Origin: Alphaproteobacteria bacterium
Lineage (GTDB): Bacteria; Pseudomonadota; Alphaproteobacteria; Rhizobiales; Rhizobiaceae
Length of the DNA: 64,000 bases
Direction of reading: 5' to 3'
Assembly (NCBI GenBank): GCA_018823835.1
Contig: JAHJHT010000013.1
Span: forward strand, 620,001 to 684,000
Shown here: positions 46,422 to 55,736 of the stretch, in pieces
How positions within the stretch are numbered: the stretch's first letter is position 1
Layout of the letters: every line of letters starts with the position of its first letter
The notes under the pieces: model-generated
What the model was told of the DNA's origin: nothing
The model's input: only the letters and a program-made list of their open reading frames with translations
Databases searched by the model: none
Position numbers and translations under genes: made by a program

Positions 46422-46979
46422 ATGAAGAGCGGGGATTTTGCGGACATTCAGCGCCGCATGGAGGGCGCGATCAACGCGTTCAAGCATGACCTGGCGTCGC
46501 TGCGCACCGGGCGCGCGTCGAGCAACCTTCTCGATGCCATCCAGGTCAAGGCCTACGGCACCGACATGCCGCTCAACCAGGTGGCCAACGTGACCGTGCC
46601 GGAGCCCCGGATGATCTCGGTCTCGGTATGGGACAAGGCCATGGTGAGCTCGGTCGACCGGGCGATCCGCGAGGCGAATCTCGGCTTCAACCCGATCGTC
46701 GACGGCACCAACCTGCGCATTCCGCTGCCCGAACTCAACGAACAGCGCCGCAAGGAACTGGTCAAGATCGCGCACGGCTACGCCGAGAATGCACGCGTGG
46801 CCATCCGCCACGTACGCCGGGACGGCATGGACTTCCTGAAAAAGTCCGAAAAGGATGGCGATATCAGCGAAGACGATCATCGCAGAGAGGCCGATTCGGT
46901 CCAGAAGCTGACCGACGATACGATTGCCTCGGTCGACAGCCTGCTGGCGGCCAAGGAAGCCGAGATCATGCAGGTCTGA
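46422..46979 (+). CDS. frr: ribosome recycling factor
   Basis: This 185-residue recycling factor, with EF-G, splits the post-termination ribosome. It has [43 protein letters not shown] and the C-terminal [16 protein letters not shown] helix, in the order found in all RRF proteins. It lies 36 bp after pyrH and 37 bp before uppS. Confidence 0.98.
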   Translation: MKSGDFADIQRRMEGAINAFKHDLASLRTGRASSNLLDAIQVKAYGTDMPLNQVANVTVPEPRMISVSVWDKAMVSSVDRAIREANLGFNPIVDGTNLRIPLPELNEQRRKELVKIAHGYAENARVAIRHVRRDGMDFLKKSEKDGDISEDDHRREADSVQKLTDDTIASVDSLLAAKEAEIMQV

Positions 46980-47016
46980 GGCGAATTCTCGCGTCCGAGG
47001 GGACCAGAGCAAGCAA

Positions 47017-47736
47017 ATGACGACGCCGGAGCATGTCGCGATCATCATGGACGGCAATGGCCGGTGGGCCAAGGCGCGCGGCCTGCCGCGGCTGGCCGGC
47101 CACCGTGCTGGCGTCGAGGCCCTACGCAAGACGGTGAGTGCCGCCGGCGAGATGGGCATTCCCTGGCTGACGGTCTACGCCTTTTCGTCCGAGAACTGGT
47201 CGCGGCCGAAATCCGAGGTCAACGATCTCATGGGCCTGCTCAAGCTGTTCATCCGGCGCGACCTGGCCGAGTTGCACAAGAACGGCGTCAGGGTGAGGGT
47301 GATCGGAGAGCGCGAGGGGCTGGCGCCCGACATTCGCGGCCTGCTCGACGAGGCCGAGTCGCTGACCGCCGGCAACAAGAACATGAACCTGGTGATCGCC
47401 TTCAACTATGGCGGGCGCGACGAGATCGTGCGCGCGGCGCGCCGGATCGCCGATGCGGTCGTCCGCGGCGACCTCAAGAGCGAAGCGGTGTCACCGGAAG
47501 TTTTCGCCGACTACCTCGATACCGCCGGCATTCCGGACCCGGACCTGGTGATCCGCACCAGCGGCGAAGTCAGGATGTCGAATTTCCTGCCCTGGCAGGC
47601 GGCCTACAGCGAACTGGTGTTCATGCCTTGCTACTGGCCCGACTTCACCCGCGACCACCTTGCCGATGCGCTGGGCCAATACGCGGTGCGCGAACGGCGC
47701 TTCGGCGGCGTCCTCGAGCGCGGCATCGCCTTGTGA
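47017..47736 (+). CDS. uppS: undecaprenyl diphosphate synthase (isoprenyl transferase)
   Basis: This 239-residue cis-prenyltransferase makes the C55 carrier lipid for peptidoglycan and O-antigen. The catalytic aspartate is in [14 protein letters not shown], then [28 protein letters not shown] and the conserved [18 protein letters not shown] (usually GE.R.SNF). ATG 47017 was chosen over upstream codons because the family starts just before the active-site motif. cdsA begins 28 bp downstream. Confidence 0.96.
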   Translation: MTTPEHVAIIMDGNGRWAKARGLPRLAGHRAGVEALRKTVSAAGEMGIPWLTVYAFSSENWSRPKSEVNDLMGLLKLFIRRDLAELHKNGVRVRVIGEREGLAPDIRGLLDEAESLTAGNKNMNLVIAFNYGGRDEIVRAARRIADAVVRGDLKSEAVSPEVFADYLDTAGIPDPDLVIRTSGEVRMSNFLPWQAAYSELVFMPCYWPDFTRDHLADALGQYAVRERRFGGVLERGIAL

Positions 47737-47764
47737 GCGCGCAGTTGGGCTGCGGGGCTGCCCG

Positions 47765-48583
47765 ATGAGCAATCTGCAACTGCGCATCATCTCGTCGGTG
47801 GTTCTGGTGGCCGTCGTGGTGGCGCTGACGATGGCCGGCGGCATGGCGTTCCGGCTGCTGGCCGCGGCAATCGCCGGCGGTGTCTTCTACGAATGGTGCG
47901 CCATGTCGGGGACGGCTGCGCTGCGCCGGCAGCAATGGGTCTCGGCGCTGCTGCTCGCCGTCGTGCTTGTCGCGCTTGTCGTCCGGGTTCCGGCTGCCGC
48001 AATCTTCGGGCTGCTTGCCATCGCGGTCATCATCGCCTGGCTGCTCGGCCGGTTTGGCCAGGCGGACCGCTGGACGGCCGGCGGCCTGGCCTATGCCGGG
48101 CTTTCCGGCGTCTCGCTCGGCCTGCTGCGGGAAGAGTCGAGCGCCGGTCTGGTGGCCATCCTGTTCCTGTTCGCTGCCGTCTGGGCAACCGATGTCTGTG
48201 CCTATTTCGTCGGCCGCGCCGTCGGCGGCCCGAAGCTTGCACCGAGCATCTCGCCGGGCAAGACCCGCAGCGGAGCGCTTGGCGGCGCCGTCGGCGGCGT
48301 GCTGGCGGCCATGCTGGTGGCCTATTTCTCGGGCGCGGCCAACCTGGCGGCGCTTGCCGTGATCGCACTCCTGCTCTCGGTCGTCTCGCAGGCAGGCGAC
48401 CTCTTCGAATCCTGGGTGAAGCGGCGCCACGGCGTCAAGGATTCCGGCAGCATCATTCCCGGCCATGGCGGCGTCATGGATCGCGTTGACGGGCTTGTGG
48501 CAGCGGCCCTGGCCCTGTACCTGATCGGTGCGCTGTCCGGCGGCGCCGACACCCCCGCGCAAGCTCTGTTTGCGATCCATTGA
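47765..48583 (+). CDS. cdsA: phosphatidate cytidylyltransferase (CDP-diglyceride synthase)
   Basis: This 272-residue integral membrane enzyme makes CDP-diacylglycerol from CTP and phosphatidate, the branch point of phospholipid synthesis. About eight hydrophobic helices are present, with WATDVCAYFVGRAVGGPKLA, SISPGKTRSGALGG and the signature SQAGDLFESWVKRRHGVKDS followed by PGHGGVMDRVD. In many Proteobacteria dxr would follow, but the next 146 bp are empty and then rseP begins. Confidence 0.95.
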   Translation: MSNLQLRIISSVVLVAVVVALTMAGGMAFRLLAAAIAGGVFYEWCAMSGTAALRRQQWVSALLLAVVLVALVVRVPAAAIFGLLAIAVIIAWLLGRFGQADRWTAGGLAYAGLSGVSLGLLREESSAGLVAILFLFAAVWATDVCAYFVGRAVGGPKLAPSISPGKTRSGALGGAVGGVLAAMLVAYFSGAANLAALAVIALLLSVVSQAGDLFESWVKRRHGVKDSGSIIPGHGGVMDRVDGLVAAALALYLIGALSGGADTPAQALFAIH

Positions 48584-48729
48584 CCGGATAGGCCAGACTG
48601 CCACGGATTCGCCGGGATTGGCATGACACATGCGGCGCACGTCATGTTGGCGGGATGCCTGATTTTCCAATGCCTTGCGTGCCGGGCGAAGCCCGGATCA
48701 GGGCGTTGAGCGACTCAGAGGGATTAGGT

Positions 48730-49869
48730 TTGAGCGAAGCACTGACCACGATGTTCGGCACCAACAGCCTGCTGGTCGGCACGCTGATTCCGTTCCTATT
48801 CGTCCTGACCGTCGTCGTGTTCGTGCACGAAATGGGGCACTACCTCGTCGGCCGCTGGTGCGGCATCGGCGTCAAGGCATTCTCGATCGGTTTCGGCCCG
48901 GAACTCCTGGGCTTCAACGACCGGCACGGCACGCGCTGGAAGCTTTCCGCGATTCCGCTCGGCGGCTACGTCAAGTTCGTCGGCGACATGAACGCGACCA
49001 GCACCCCGGATGCCGGGGAAATTGAGACGCTGACCGCGGCCGAGCGCGCGGTGGCATTTCACACGCAGCCGATCTGGAAGCGCGCGGCGACCGTTGTCGC
49101 GGGCCCGCTGGCCAATTTCCTGCTCACCATCGCCGTTTTCGCCGTGATGTTCGGCATTTACGGCCGCTATGTGTCGGAGCCGACCGTCGCCGAGGTGCGT
49201 CCCGACAGCCCGGCCGCCATCGCCGGGATACAGACGGGCGACCGATTCGTCCGCGTCGACGGGCAGGATGTCGATTCGTTCGCCGACGTGCAGCGCCTGG
49301 TTTCAGGCCGCGCCGGCGATCCGATCGTCTTCGTGATGCTCCGCGACGGCAAGGAAATCACGGTTACCGCGACGCCCGAGATCTCGGAGCAGAAGGATGC
49401 GCTGGGCAACGTCGTCAAGATCGGCCTCATCGGCGTCGTCAACAACCAGGAATTCGGCAAGCCGCAGCTGATCGAATACGGACCGGCAGGCGCCGTGGCC
49501 GAAGGCGTGCGCGAGACCGGGCACATCATCGTGCGCACGGGGCAGTTTCTGAAGCGTTTCGTCGTCGGCCGCGAGGACAAGTGCCAGCTCGGCGGCCCCG
49601 TCAAGATCGCCGACATGGCCGGCAAGGCCGCGCAACTGGGTTTCGAATGGCTCGTCCAGCTTGTCGCGCTGCTGTCGGTCGGCATCGGAATTCTCAACCT
49701 GCTGCCGATTCCACCCCTCGACGGAGGACATCTGGCATTCTATGCAATCGAGGCCGTCAAGGGCCGGCCTGTGTCAGAATGGGCCATGGAAGCGGTCTAC
49801 AGGGTAGGGCTTTTCATGGTGCTGGCTTTCATGGCATTCGTCTTCTGGAATGATCTGTTCGGATGCTAA
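48730..49869 (+). CDS. rseP: RIP metalloprotease RseP
   Basis: This 379-residue site-2 zinc protease of the inner membrane cleaves anti-sigma factors and leftover signal peptides. HEMGH at 33-37 lies in the first helix, followed by one or more PDZ regions with PAAIAGIQTGDRFVRVDG, and the second metal motif NLLPIPPLDGGHLAFYAIE near the C-terminus. TTG 48730 is preceded by GAGGGA at good spacing and matches the rhizobial N-terminus; ATG 48751 is the nearest alternative. bamA follows after 216 bp. Confidence 0.94.
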   Translation: MSEALTTMFGTNSLLVGTLIPFLFVLTVVVFVHEMGHYLVGRWCGIGVKAFSIGFGPELLGFNDRHGTRWKLSAIPLGGYVKFVGDMNATSTPDAGEIETLTAAERAVAFHTQPIWKRAATVVAGPLANFLLTIAVFAVMFGIYGRYVSEPTVAEVRPDSPAAIAGIQTGDRFVRVDGQDVDSFADVQRLVSGRAGDPIVFVMLRDGKEITVTATPEISEQKDALGNVVKIGLIGVVNNQEFGKPQLIEYGPAGAVAEGVRETGHIIVRTGQFLKRFVVGREDKCQLGGPVKIADMAGKAAQLGFEWLVQLVALLSVGIGILNLLPIPPLDGGHLAFYAIEAVKGRPVSEWAMEAVYRVGLFMVLAFMAFVFWNDLFGC

Positions 49870-49917
49870 AACATGAATGAATCTGGCCGGATAGGTGTCG
49901 CCATTGAGATCGCGTTT

Positions 49918-49962
49918 ACCATGTGCCGGGATATGCGTGACGGGAATGTCACGGGACATGGT
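49918..49962 (+). terminator. nested hairpin between rseP and bamA
   Basis: The inner stem CGTGAC-GGGAAT-GTCACG (49936-49953) is nested within an outer 7-bp pairing ACCATGT / ACATGGT (49918-49924 with 49956-49962). No U-run follows. Just downstream, GGTTAA and TTAACC form another 6-bp dyad around 11 bases. The gap thus looks like a processing or attenuation site before the bamA promoter. Confidence 0.4.
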
Positions 49963-49989
49963 TAAGTAAACACAAATTAACCGGGAGCC

Positions 49990-50017
49990 TTGCGTGTAGG
50001 GAAAATCCGGTTAATAC
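49990..50017 (+). promoter_or_regulatory. candidate promoter of bamA
   Basis: TTGCGT (49990-49995) and TAATAC (50012-50017) are 16 bp apart in the AT-richest part of the rseP-bamA gap. It would give bamA-lpx an independent transcript starting near 50024 and argues against translation starts upstream of that point. Confidence 0.45.
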
Positions 50018-50085
50018 CGTCAAGGGAATTTGCTGCGGCGAGCCGGTCTCGCCGCGGGGACTTCGAGAAGGGGTTGAATAGCTTT

Positions 50086-52449
50086 ATGAAGGCAGCATCT
50101 GGTTTTTTGAGCGCCGCTTCGGCGGTGGCGTTGTCTGCTGCCCTTGTCGTTCCGAGTGCAGTTGCGTTGCAATTTGTGTCCATGACCGCGGCCCAGGCAG
50201 CTGTCATCTCGTCGATTGACGTCAGGGGCAATCAGCGCGTCGACGCGTCCACCATCCGCGATTATCTGACGATCAAGCCCGGCGTGAACTTCTCGAACGC
50301 CGACATTGACGAGTCGGTGAAGCGCCTGTTCGGAACCGGCCTGTTTGCCGATGTCGGCATCAACCAGTCCGGCGGCACGCTCGTCGTGCAGGTGGTCGAG
50401 TACCAGATCGTCAACCAGGTCCTGTTCCAGGGCAACAAGAAGATCAAGGACGTCCAGCTTTCGGCAACCGTGCAGCTGAAGCCGCGCGGCACCTATTCGC
50501 CGGATTCGCTCGATGCCGACGCGCAGGCCATTCGCGACGCCTATGCCCGCATCGGCCGCGACGACGCCACCGTCACGTCAGAGATCATGGACCTCGGCGA
50601 CAACCGCGTGAACGTGGTCTTCAAGATCAACGAAGGCGGCCGCACCAAGATTTCGAAGATCAACTTCGTCGGCAACAATGCCTTCAGCAACCGCCGCCTG
50701 GCGGACGTCATCGCAACGAAGCGCTCGACGGTCCTGTCCTTCGTGCTGCGCGACGATATCTTTGACGAGAATCGCCTGCGCGCCGACGAAGAGGCGCTGC
50801 GCCGCTACTATTTCAATCGTGGCTATGCCGACTTCCAGGTCATCTCGGCATTCGGCGAGCTGGACGAGAACACCAACGAATACACGGTCACGATCACCGT
50901 CGAGGAAGGCGAACGCTACCGCTTCGCCGACATCAGCGTCGACAGCGCGTTGTCCGAGGTGAGTGGCGATTCGCTGATGCCGCTGGTCGAGACGCGGTCG
51001 GGCGACGTCTACAATGCCAAGGACGTCGAGGACACGATCATCGCGCTGACCGAGCACCTCGCAGGCCTCGGCTATCCGTTCGCGCAGGTTACGCCGCGCG
51101 GCGACCGCAACTTCGAAGACCGCACCATTTCGGTCGTTTACGCGATCGACCAGGGCGCAAAGGCCTATGTCGAACGCATCGAGATCCGCGGCAATGTGCG
51201 TACGCGCGACTATGTCATCCGCCGCGAGTTCGACGTCAGCGAGGGCGACGCCTTCAACCAGGTGCTGATCCAGCGCGCCAAGCGCCGCCTGGAAGCGCTC
51301 GGCTTCTTCGAGACCGTCGACATTTCGACGGCGCCGGGCTCCGAGGCGGATCAGGTCATCCTGGTGGTCGACGTCGTCGACAAGTCGACCGGCGAGTTCT
51401 CGATCGGCGCCGGCTATTCAACGGGCGGCGACAGTGCAGGCCCGTCGATCGAAGGTGCCGTCACCGAGCGCAACTTCCTCGGCCGTGGCCAGTACATCCG
51501 ATTCTCGGCCGGTGGCGGGCAGAACTCGCGCGACTACCAGCTGTCGTTCACCGAGCCCTATTTCCTCGGACGCCGCATCTCGGCGGGCTTCGACATCTAC
51601 CGTCGCACGCGCAACTACGACCATTACGACAGCGAGACGACGGGCGGCACGATCCGCTTCGGCCTGCCGATCACCGAGACCATCTCGGCGCAACTGGCGT
51701 ATAACCTGTCGAAGGAAGAGTACACGGTCGACGCCAACTGCGGCGCTACGTACAATACGGCGCCTTGCTACCTCTCGGCAGCCATCTACAACGCTGCCGA
51801 GAACAGCCCGTGGATCAAGTCCTCGGTGTCGGGCGGGTTCGTCTACAACACGATTGACGACATGAAGAATCCGCATGCCGGTATCTTCGCCAATGTTTCG
51901 GGCGAAGTCGCGGGCCTGGGCGGCGATGCAAAGTTCTTCAAGGTGACGACGCGTGCGACCTACTACCACACGCTCTCCGAGGAGCTTGACGTCGTCGCGT
52001 TGCTGAGCGGCGGTGCAGGCCACGTTTCGGCGTTCGGCTCGGACGGACTGCGCGTGTTCGACCAGTTCCAGAGCAATGACCGGATGATCCGCGGCTTTGC
52101 CTATGGCGGCATCGGACCCTATGACATGAACAGTGGCGACGACCACGTGGGCGGCACCACCTACTTCAACGCATCGCTCGAAGCGCAGTTTCCGCTGCCG
52201 GTCATTCCGGAGAGCTTCGGACTGAAGGGTGCAGTGTTCGCCGACGCGGCCACGCTTTACGGCAGCGACATCTCGGTCACCGGCACGGACATCGTCGGAA
52301 CCGGAATGGAATGGCGGGCCTCGGCCGGTATCGGCCTGATCTGGGCATCGCCTTTCGGCCCGCTGCGCGTCGACTATGCCGTCCCGTTCCTCAAGCAAGA
52401 CACCGACGAGGTGGAGGAATTCAACTTCGGCGTATCGACCCGCTTCTGA
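50086..52449 (+). CDS. bamA: outer membrane protein assembly factor BamA
   Basis: This 787-residue essential outer-membrane protein folds and inserts beta-barrels. After a signal peptide ending at AAQA (about residue 39) come five POTRA repeats (for example ISSIDVRGNQRVDASTIRDY, KISKINFVGNNAFSNRRLAD and ERIEIRGNVRTRDYVIRREF) to about residue 430. A 16-strand barrel follows, containing the LFGRGQ-like NFLGRGQY, TEPYFLGRR and the lid segment RMIRGFAYGGIGP (RGF motif). The chain ends in phenylalanine, VSTRF, the usual barrel recognition signal. ATG 50086 lies downstream of the promoter candidate. Confidence 0.97.
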   Translation: MKAASGFLSAASAVALSAALVVPSAVALQFVSMTAAQAAVISSIDVRGNQRVDASTIRDYLTIKPGVNFSNADIDESVKRLFGTGLFADVGINQSGGTLVVQVVEYQIVNQVLFQGNKKIKDVQLSATVQLKPRGTYSPDSLDADAQAIRDAYARIGRDDATVTSEIMDLGDNRVNVVFKINEGGRTKISKINFVGNNAFSNRRLADVIATKRSTVLSFVLRDDIFDENRLRADEEALRRYYFNRGYADFQVISAFGELDENTNEYTVTITVEEGERYRFADISVDSALSEVSGDSLMPLVETRSGDVYNAKDVEDTIIALTEHLAGLGYPFAQVTPRGDRNFEDRTISVVYAIDQGAKAYVERIEIRGNVRTRDYVIRREFDVSEGDAFNQVLIQRAKRRLEALGFFETVDISTAPGSEADQVILVVDVVDKSTGEFSIGAGYSTGGDSAGPSIEGAVTERNFLGRGQYIRFSAGGGQNSRDYQLSFTEPYFLGRRISAGFDIYRRTRNYDHYDSETTGGTIRFGLPITETISAQLAYNLSKEEYTVDANCGATYNTAPCYLSAAIYNAAENSPWIKSSVSGGFVYNTIDDMKNPHAGIFANVSGEVAGLGGDAKFFKVTTRATYYHTLSEELDVVALLSGGAGHVSAFGSDGLRVFDQFQSNDRMIRGFAYGGIGPYDMNSGDDHVGGTTYFNASLEAQFPLPVIPESFGLKGAVFADAATLYGSDISVTGTDIVGTGMEWRASAGIGLIWASPFGPLRVDYAVPFLKQDTDEVEEFNFGVSTRF

Positions 52450-52470
52450 CGAAGCAGGTCGATCGCTTCG
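52450..52470 (+). terminator. small hairpin between bamA and lpxD
   Basis: CGAAGC pairs with GCTTCG around a nine-base loop, starting at the last base of the bamA stop codon region. The stem is only 6 bp with no U-run, so it may only modulate coupling of the two genes across the 64-bp gap. Confidence 0.3.
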
Positions 52471-52513
52471 GGCCCATGGTCCGGAGCGGCCACCTACTGG
52501 ATATTGACCCCGT

Positions 52514-53566
52514 ATGACTGACCCGGTGTTTTTCGTGCCGACACGCCGGTATTCGGCGATTGAGGTCGCGAATCTGACCGGCGCGTCGCTCGTCGATCCC
52601 GCCAGGGGCGAGGTCGAGATTTCGGGCATCGCCTCGGCCACGGATGGCCGGGAGGGCCACCTGGTCTATCTCGAGGGGCGCCGCAATGCCGGCCTCGCAG
52701 CCTCGATCCGCGCCGCAGCCGTGCTGTGCACCAGCGACATTGTCGATAGCGTGCCCGCGAGCGTCGCCGTGCTGGTCTCTGCGCGGCCGCAGGCGGCTTT
52801 CGCTGCCATCGGGCGGCTGTTGTTTCCGGCTGCCGCTTCACCGCATGCGCTGACCGGCGAGACCGGTGTTTCGCCGCGGGCCCATATCGACCCCTCGGCG
52901 CATATCGAAGAGGGTGCCATCGTCGAGGCCGGCGCCGTGATCGCGGCGGGTGCTTCGATCGGTTCCGGCACCATCATCGCGCCCAACGCCATCATCGGGC
53001 GCAACTGCCAGGTCGGCCGCAACTGCTACGTCGGCCCCTCGGCCTGCATCCAGTACGCGCTGATCGGCGACAGGGTCATCGTGCATGGCGGTGCGATGAT
53101 CGGCCAGGACGGGTTCGGCTTCGTCGGCGGCGCCGCCGGGCCCGAGCGCATTCCGCAGATCGGCCGCGTGGTGATCCAGGACAATGTCGAGATCGGCACC
53201 AACACGACGGTCGACCGCGGCGCAATGGCCGATACGGTGATCGGCGAGGGGACCAAGATCGACAACCTCGTGCAGGTCGCCCACAATGTCCGCATCGGCC
53301 GCGGCTGCATCATTGCCGGGCACTGCGGACTGTCGGGATCGGTGACGCTGGGCGACGGGGTGATGCTGGGTGGCCGGGTCGGGCTGGCCGACCACGTGAC
53401 CATCGGTTCCCGGGTCCAGATAGCGGCGGCATCGGGCGTCATGAACGACATTCCGGACGGCGAGCGCTGGGCCGGCGCCCCAGCCATGCCAATGCGCGAT
53501 TTCTTTCGCCAAGTGGCTGCGATAAAGACATTGGCCAAAGCGCGAAAGGGAGACCCTCATGGCTGA
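52514..53566 (+). CDS. lpxD: UDP-3-O-(3-hydroxyacyl)glucosamine N-acyltransferase
   Basis: This 350-residue lipid A biosynthesis enzyme adds the N-linked hydroxyacyl chain. The N-terminal uridine-binding domain (about 1-105) contains [18 protein letters not shown], and the C-terminal left-handed beta-helix has many hexapeptide repeats, [40 protein letters not shown] and the catalytic-histidine turn [13 protein letters not shown]. The fabZ start overlaps its end by eight bases. Confidence 0.97.
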   Translation: MTDPVFFVPTRRYSAIEVANLTGASLVDPARGEVEISGIASATDGREGHLVYLEGRRNAGLAASIRAAAVLCTSDIVDSVPASVAVLVSARPQAAFAAIGRLLFPAAASPHALTGETGVSPRAHIDPSAHIEEGAIVEAGAVIAAGASIGSGTIIAPNAIIGRNCQVGRNCYVGPSACIQYALIGDRVIVHGGAMIGQDGFGFVGGAAGPERIPQIGRVVIQDNVEIGTNTTVDRGAMADTVIGEGTKIDNLVQVAHNVRIGRGCIIAGHCGLSGSVTLGDGVMLGGRVGLADHVTIGSRVQIAAASGVMNDIPDGERWAGAPAMPMRDFFRQVAAIKTLAKARKGDPHG

Positions 53567-54032
53567 AACAGCCGCATCGACTCTGCAGTCGATGGACATC
53601 ATGACGCTGATGAAGCTGCTGCCTCACCGCTATCCGTTCCTGCTGGTCGACAAGATCATCGAGATCGACGGCGACAATTCGGCAATCGGCATCAAGAACG
53701 TCACCGTCAACGAGCCGCACTTCCAGGGGCACTTCCCGGAGCAGCCGGTGATGCCCGGCGTGCTGATCGTCGAGGCCATGGCGCAGACGGCCGGCGCCAT
53801 CTGCATCTTCAACAAGTCGAACGACAAGCCGTCGCTGGTCTATTTCATGACCATCGACGATGCAAAGTTCCGCAAGCCGGTGGTTCCCGGCGACCGCCTC
53901 GAAATCCACGTCAAGAAGGTCAAGAACCGCGGCAATATCTGGCGCTTCGCCTGCGAGGCAATCGTCGATGGCGGCAAGGTCGCCGAGGCGCAGATCTCAG
54001 CCATGCTGGTGCCGGCCGAAGAAGCGCAGTAG
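53559..54032 (+). CDS. fabZ: 3-hydroxyacyl-ACP dehydratase FabZ
   Basis: This 157-residue hot-dog-fold dehydratase acts in fatty acid elongation and controls the supply of hydroxyacyl-ACP shared with lipid [19 protein letters not shown], the catalytic histidine in [19 protein letters not shown] and the glutamate in [10 protein letters not shown] are present. It overlaps lpxD by eight bases and is two bases from lpxA, the universal lpxD-fabZ-lpxA order. Confidence 0.98.
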   Translation: MAETAASTLQSMDIMTLMKLLPHRYPFLLVDKIIEIDGDNSAIGIKNVTVNEPHFQGHFPEQPVMPGVLIVEAMAQTAGAICIFNKSNDKPSLVYFMTIDDAKFRKPVVPGDRLEIHVKKVKNRGNIWRFACEAIVDGGKVAEAQISAMLVPAEEAQ

Positions 54033-54034
54033 CC

Positions 54035-54865
54035 ATGCCGGCAACGTCAATTCATCCCATGGCCGTGGTGGAGCCGGGCGCCGAACTCGGCACCGGGGTC
54101 AAGATCGGCCCGTTCTGCAGTGTCTCGTCCGAGGCTGTCATCGGCGACGGCGTCGAGCTGATCAGCCACGTGTCGATCTTGGGAGCGACGTCGCTTGGCC
54201 AGGACAGTGTCGTCTATCCGACGGCCGTGCTGGGGGCTGCCCCCCAGAACACCAAGCACACGGGCGGCCGCACGACGCTGGAGATCGGCCGCAACACGAC
54301 GATTCGCGAAGGCGTGACGATGCATCGCGGCACCGACACCAGCCGCGGCGCGACCACCATCGGCGACAACGGCAACTTTCTCGCCTATGTGCACGTCGCG
54401 CATGACTGCAAGCTCGGCAACAATATCACGATGGCAAACCTCGCGACCCTGGGCGGCCATGTGACGATCGGCGATTCCGTCATCTTCGGCGGGCTGAGTG
54501 CGGTTCACCAGTTCTGCCGGATCGGCCACCACGCCTTTATCGGGGGTGCCGCAAAGGTCTTCGGCGATGTCATTCCCTATGGCATGCTGCAGGGGAACAA
54601 CGGTTCGCTGCGCGGCCTGAACATCATCGGCATGCGACGCTCCGGCATGCCGCGCGCCGAGATCCAGGCGGCACGCGCCGCCTACAAGGTGATCTTCGAC
54701 CGCGATCACCCGGTGAGCGAAAACCTGGTGCGGGCAAGGACAGCCTTCGGCGAGTCGCCTGCGGCACGCGAGATCATCGATTTCCTCAGCAATCGCGAGA
54801 AGCGGCATTATTCGGTGCCGCGCATCGGCCGACCCAGCGACGACGACGCCGATGGCGAGGACTGA
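54035..54865 (+). CDS. lpxA: UDP-N-acetylglucosamine acyltransferase
   Basis: This 276-residue trimeric beta-helix enzyme attaches the first 3-hydroxyacyl chain to UDP-GlcNAc. It has hexapeptide repeats from the start (IHPMAVVEPGAELGTGVKIG), the active-site turn LAYVHVAHDCKLGNN with the catalytic histidine, GGLSAVHQFCRIGHHAFIGG, and a C-terminal helical part with GLNIIGMRRSGMP. Its end overlaps lpxI by 14 bases. Confidence 0.98.
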   Translation: MPATSIHPMAVVEPGAELGTGVKIGPFCSVSSEAVIGDGVELISHVSILGATSLGQDSVVYPTAVLGAAPQNTKHTGGRTTLEIGRNTTIREGVTMHRGTDTSRGATTIGDNGNFLAYVHVAHDCKLGNNITMANLATLGGHVTIGDSVIFGGLSAVHQFCRIGHHAFIGGAAKVFGDVIPYGMLQGNNGSLRGLNIIGMRRSGMPRAEIQAARAAYKVIFDRDHPVSENLVRARTAFGESPAAREIIDFLSNREKRHYSVPRIGRPSDDDADGED

Positions 54866-55736
54866 GCAGGCGAGCCACCCACTCCTGCAGCCCGGCGACA
54901 CAATCGCGATCGTCGCCGGGAGCGGCCAGTTGCCGATCGACCTCGCAAAGCACCTGCGTGATCAAGGCATCCCTCCGTTGGTCGTGATGGTGGAGGGTGA
55001 GGCGGCGCCGGAACTTTCCGAGTTCGATCACGAGACGATAGCGCTCGAAGAATTTCCCGGCTTCCTGCCGCTGTTGCGACGGCGCAAGGTCACCCATGCG
55101 GTATTTGCGGGCGGCATCGGCCGACGGCCGAGGCTGCGCGACCTGAAGCTGACATTCGCCTTCCTGACCTTCATTCCACGCGCCCTGATGGCGCTGAAAC
55201 GCGGCGACGACGGTCTGCTTCGCACGATCGCAGGCGTGGTGGAGGGGCAGGGGATCAAGGTGCTTGGGGCGCACCAGATCATGCCAGACCTACTGGCAAA
55301 GGCAGGCAGCATGACGAGGGTCGCGCCGACCAAGGCCGATTTCGCTGACATACGGGCAGCCGAAGAAGCCGCGCTCGCCATCGGCCTGCTCGACATCGGC
55401 CAGGCTGCCGTGGCCGTCGGTGGCCGCGCCATCGCGCTCGAGGGCATCGAGGGGACCGAGGGGCTGCTGCAGCGGGTCAAGGATCTCCGGTCGCATGGAC
55501 GCATCGCCGGCCGCAAGCGCGGCGTGTTGGCGAAGTGCTCCAAACCCGGCCAGGAAGAGAGGCTCGACCTGCCCACGATCGGGCCGCAGACGGTCAGAGC
55601 GGCCCACGAGGCCGGTCTTGCCGGGATCGCGGTCGAGGCGGGACACTCGCTGGTAGTCGACTTCGGCAAGGTCGTCGAGGAGGCTGACCGGTTCGGCATG
55701 TTTGTCTTCGGCCTGGCTCGGGAAGACGGCCGATGA
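54852..55736 (+). CDS. lpxI: UDP-2,3-diacylglucosamine diphosphatase LpxI
   Basis: This 294-residue DUF1009/LpxI enzyme, the alphaproteobacterial replacement for LpxH, hydrolyses UDP-2,3-diacylglucosamine to lipid X. IAIVAGSGQLPIDLAKHL, FAGGIGRRPRLRDLKL, GDDGLLRTIAGVVEGQGIKV and GPQTVRAAHEAGLAGIAVEA are family segments. ATG 54852 lies inside the end of lpxA; the next gene, lpxB, overlaps by four bases. Context and sequence agree. Confidence 0.95.
   Translation: MARTEQASHPLLQPGDTIAIVAGSGQLPIDLAKHLRDQGIPPLVVMVEGEAAPELSEFDHETIALEEFPGFLPLLRRRKVTHAVFAGGIGRRPRLRDLKLTFAFLTFIPRALMALKRGDDGLLRTIAGVVEGQGIKVLGAHQIMPDLLAKAGSMTRVAPTKADFADIRAAEEAALAIGLLDIGQAAVAVGGRAIALEGIEGTEGLLQRVKDLRSHGRIAGRKRGVLAKCSKPGQEERLDLPTIGPQTVRAAHEAGLAGIAVEAGHSLVVDFGKVVEEADRFGMFVFGLAREDGR

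Noticed and set aside
49961..49985. CtrA-type site (TTAA-N7-TTAA) before bamA
   Set aside because: The two TTAA elements are 11 bases apart, not seven, so the site does not fit the CtrA consensus.
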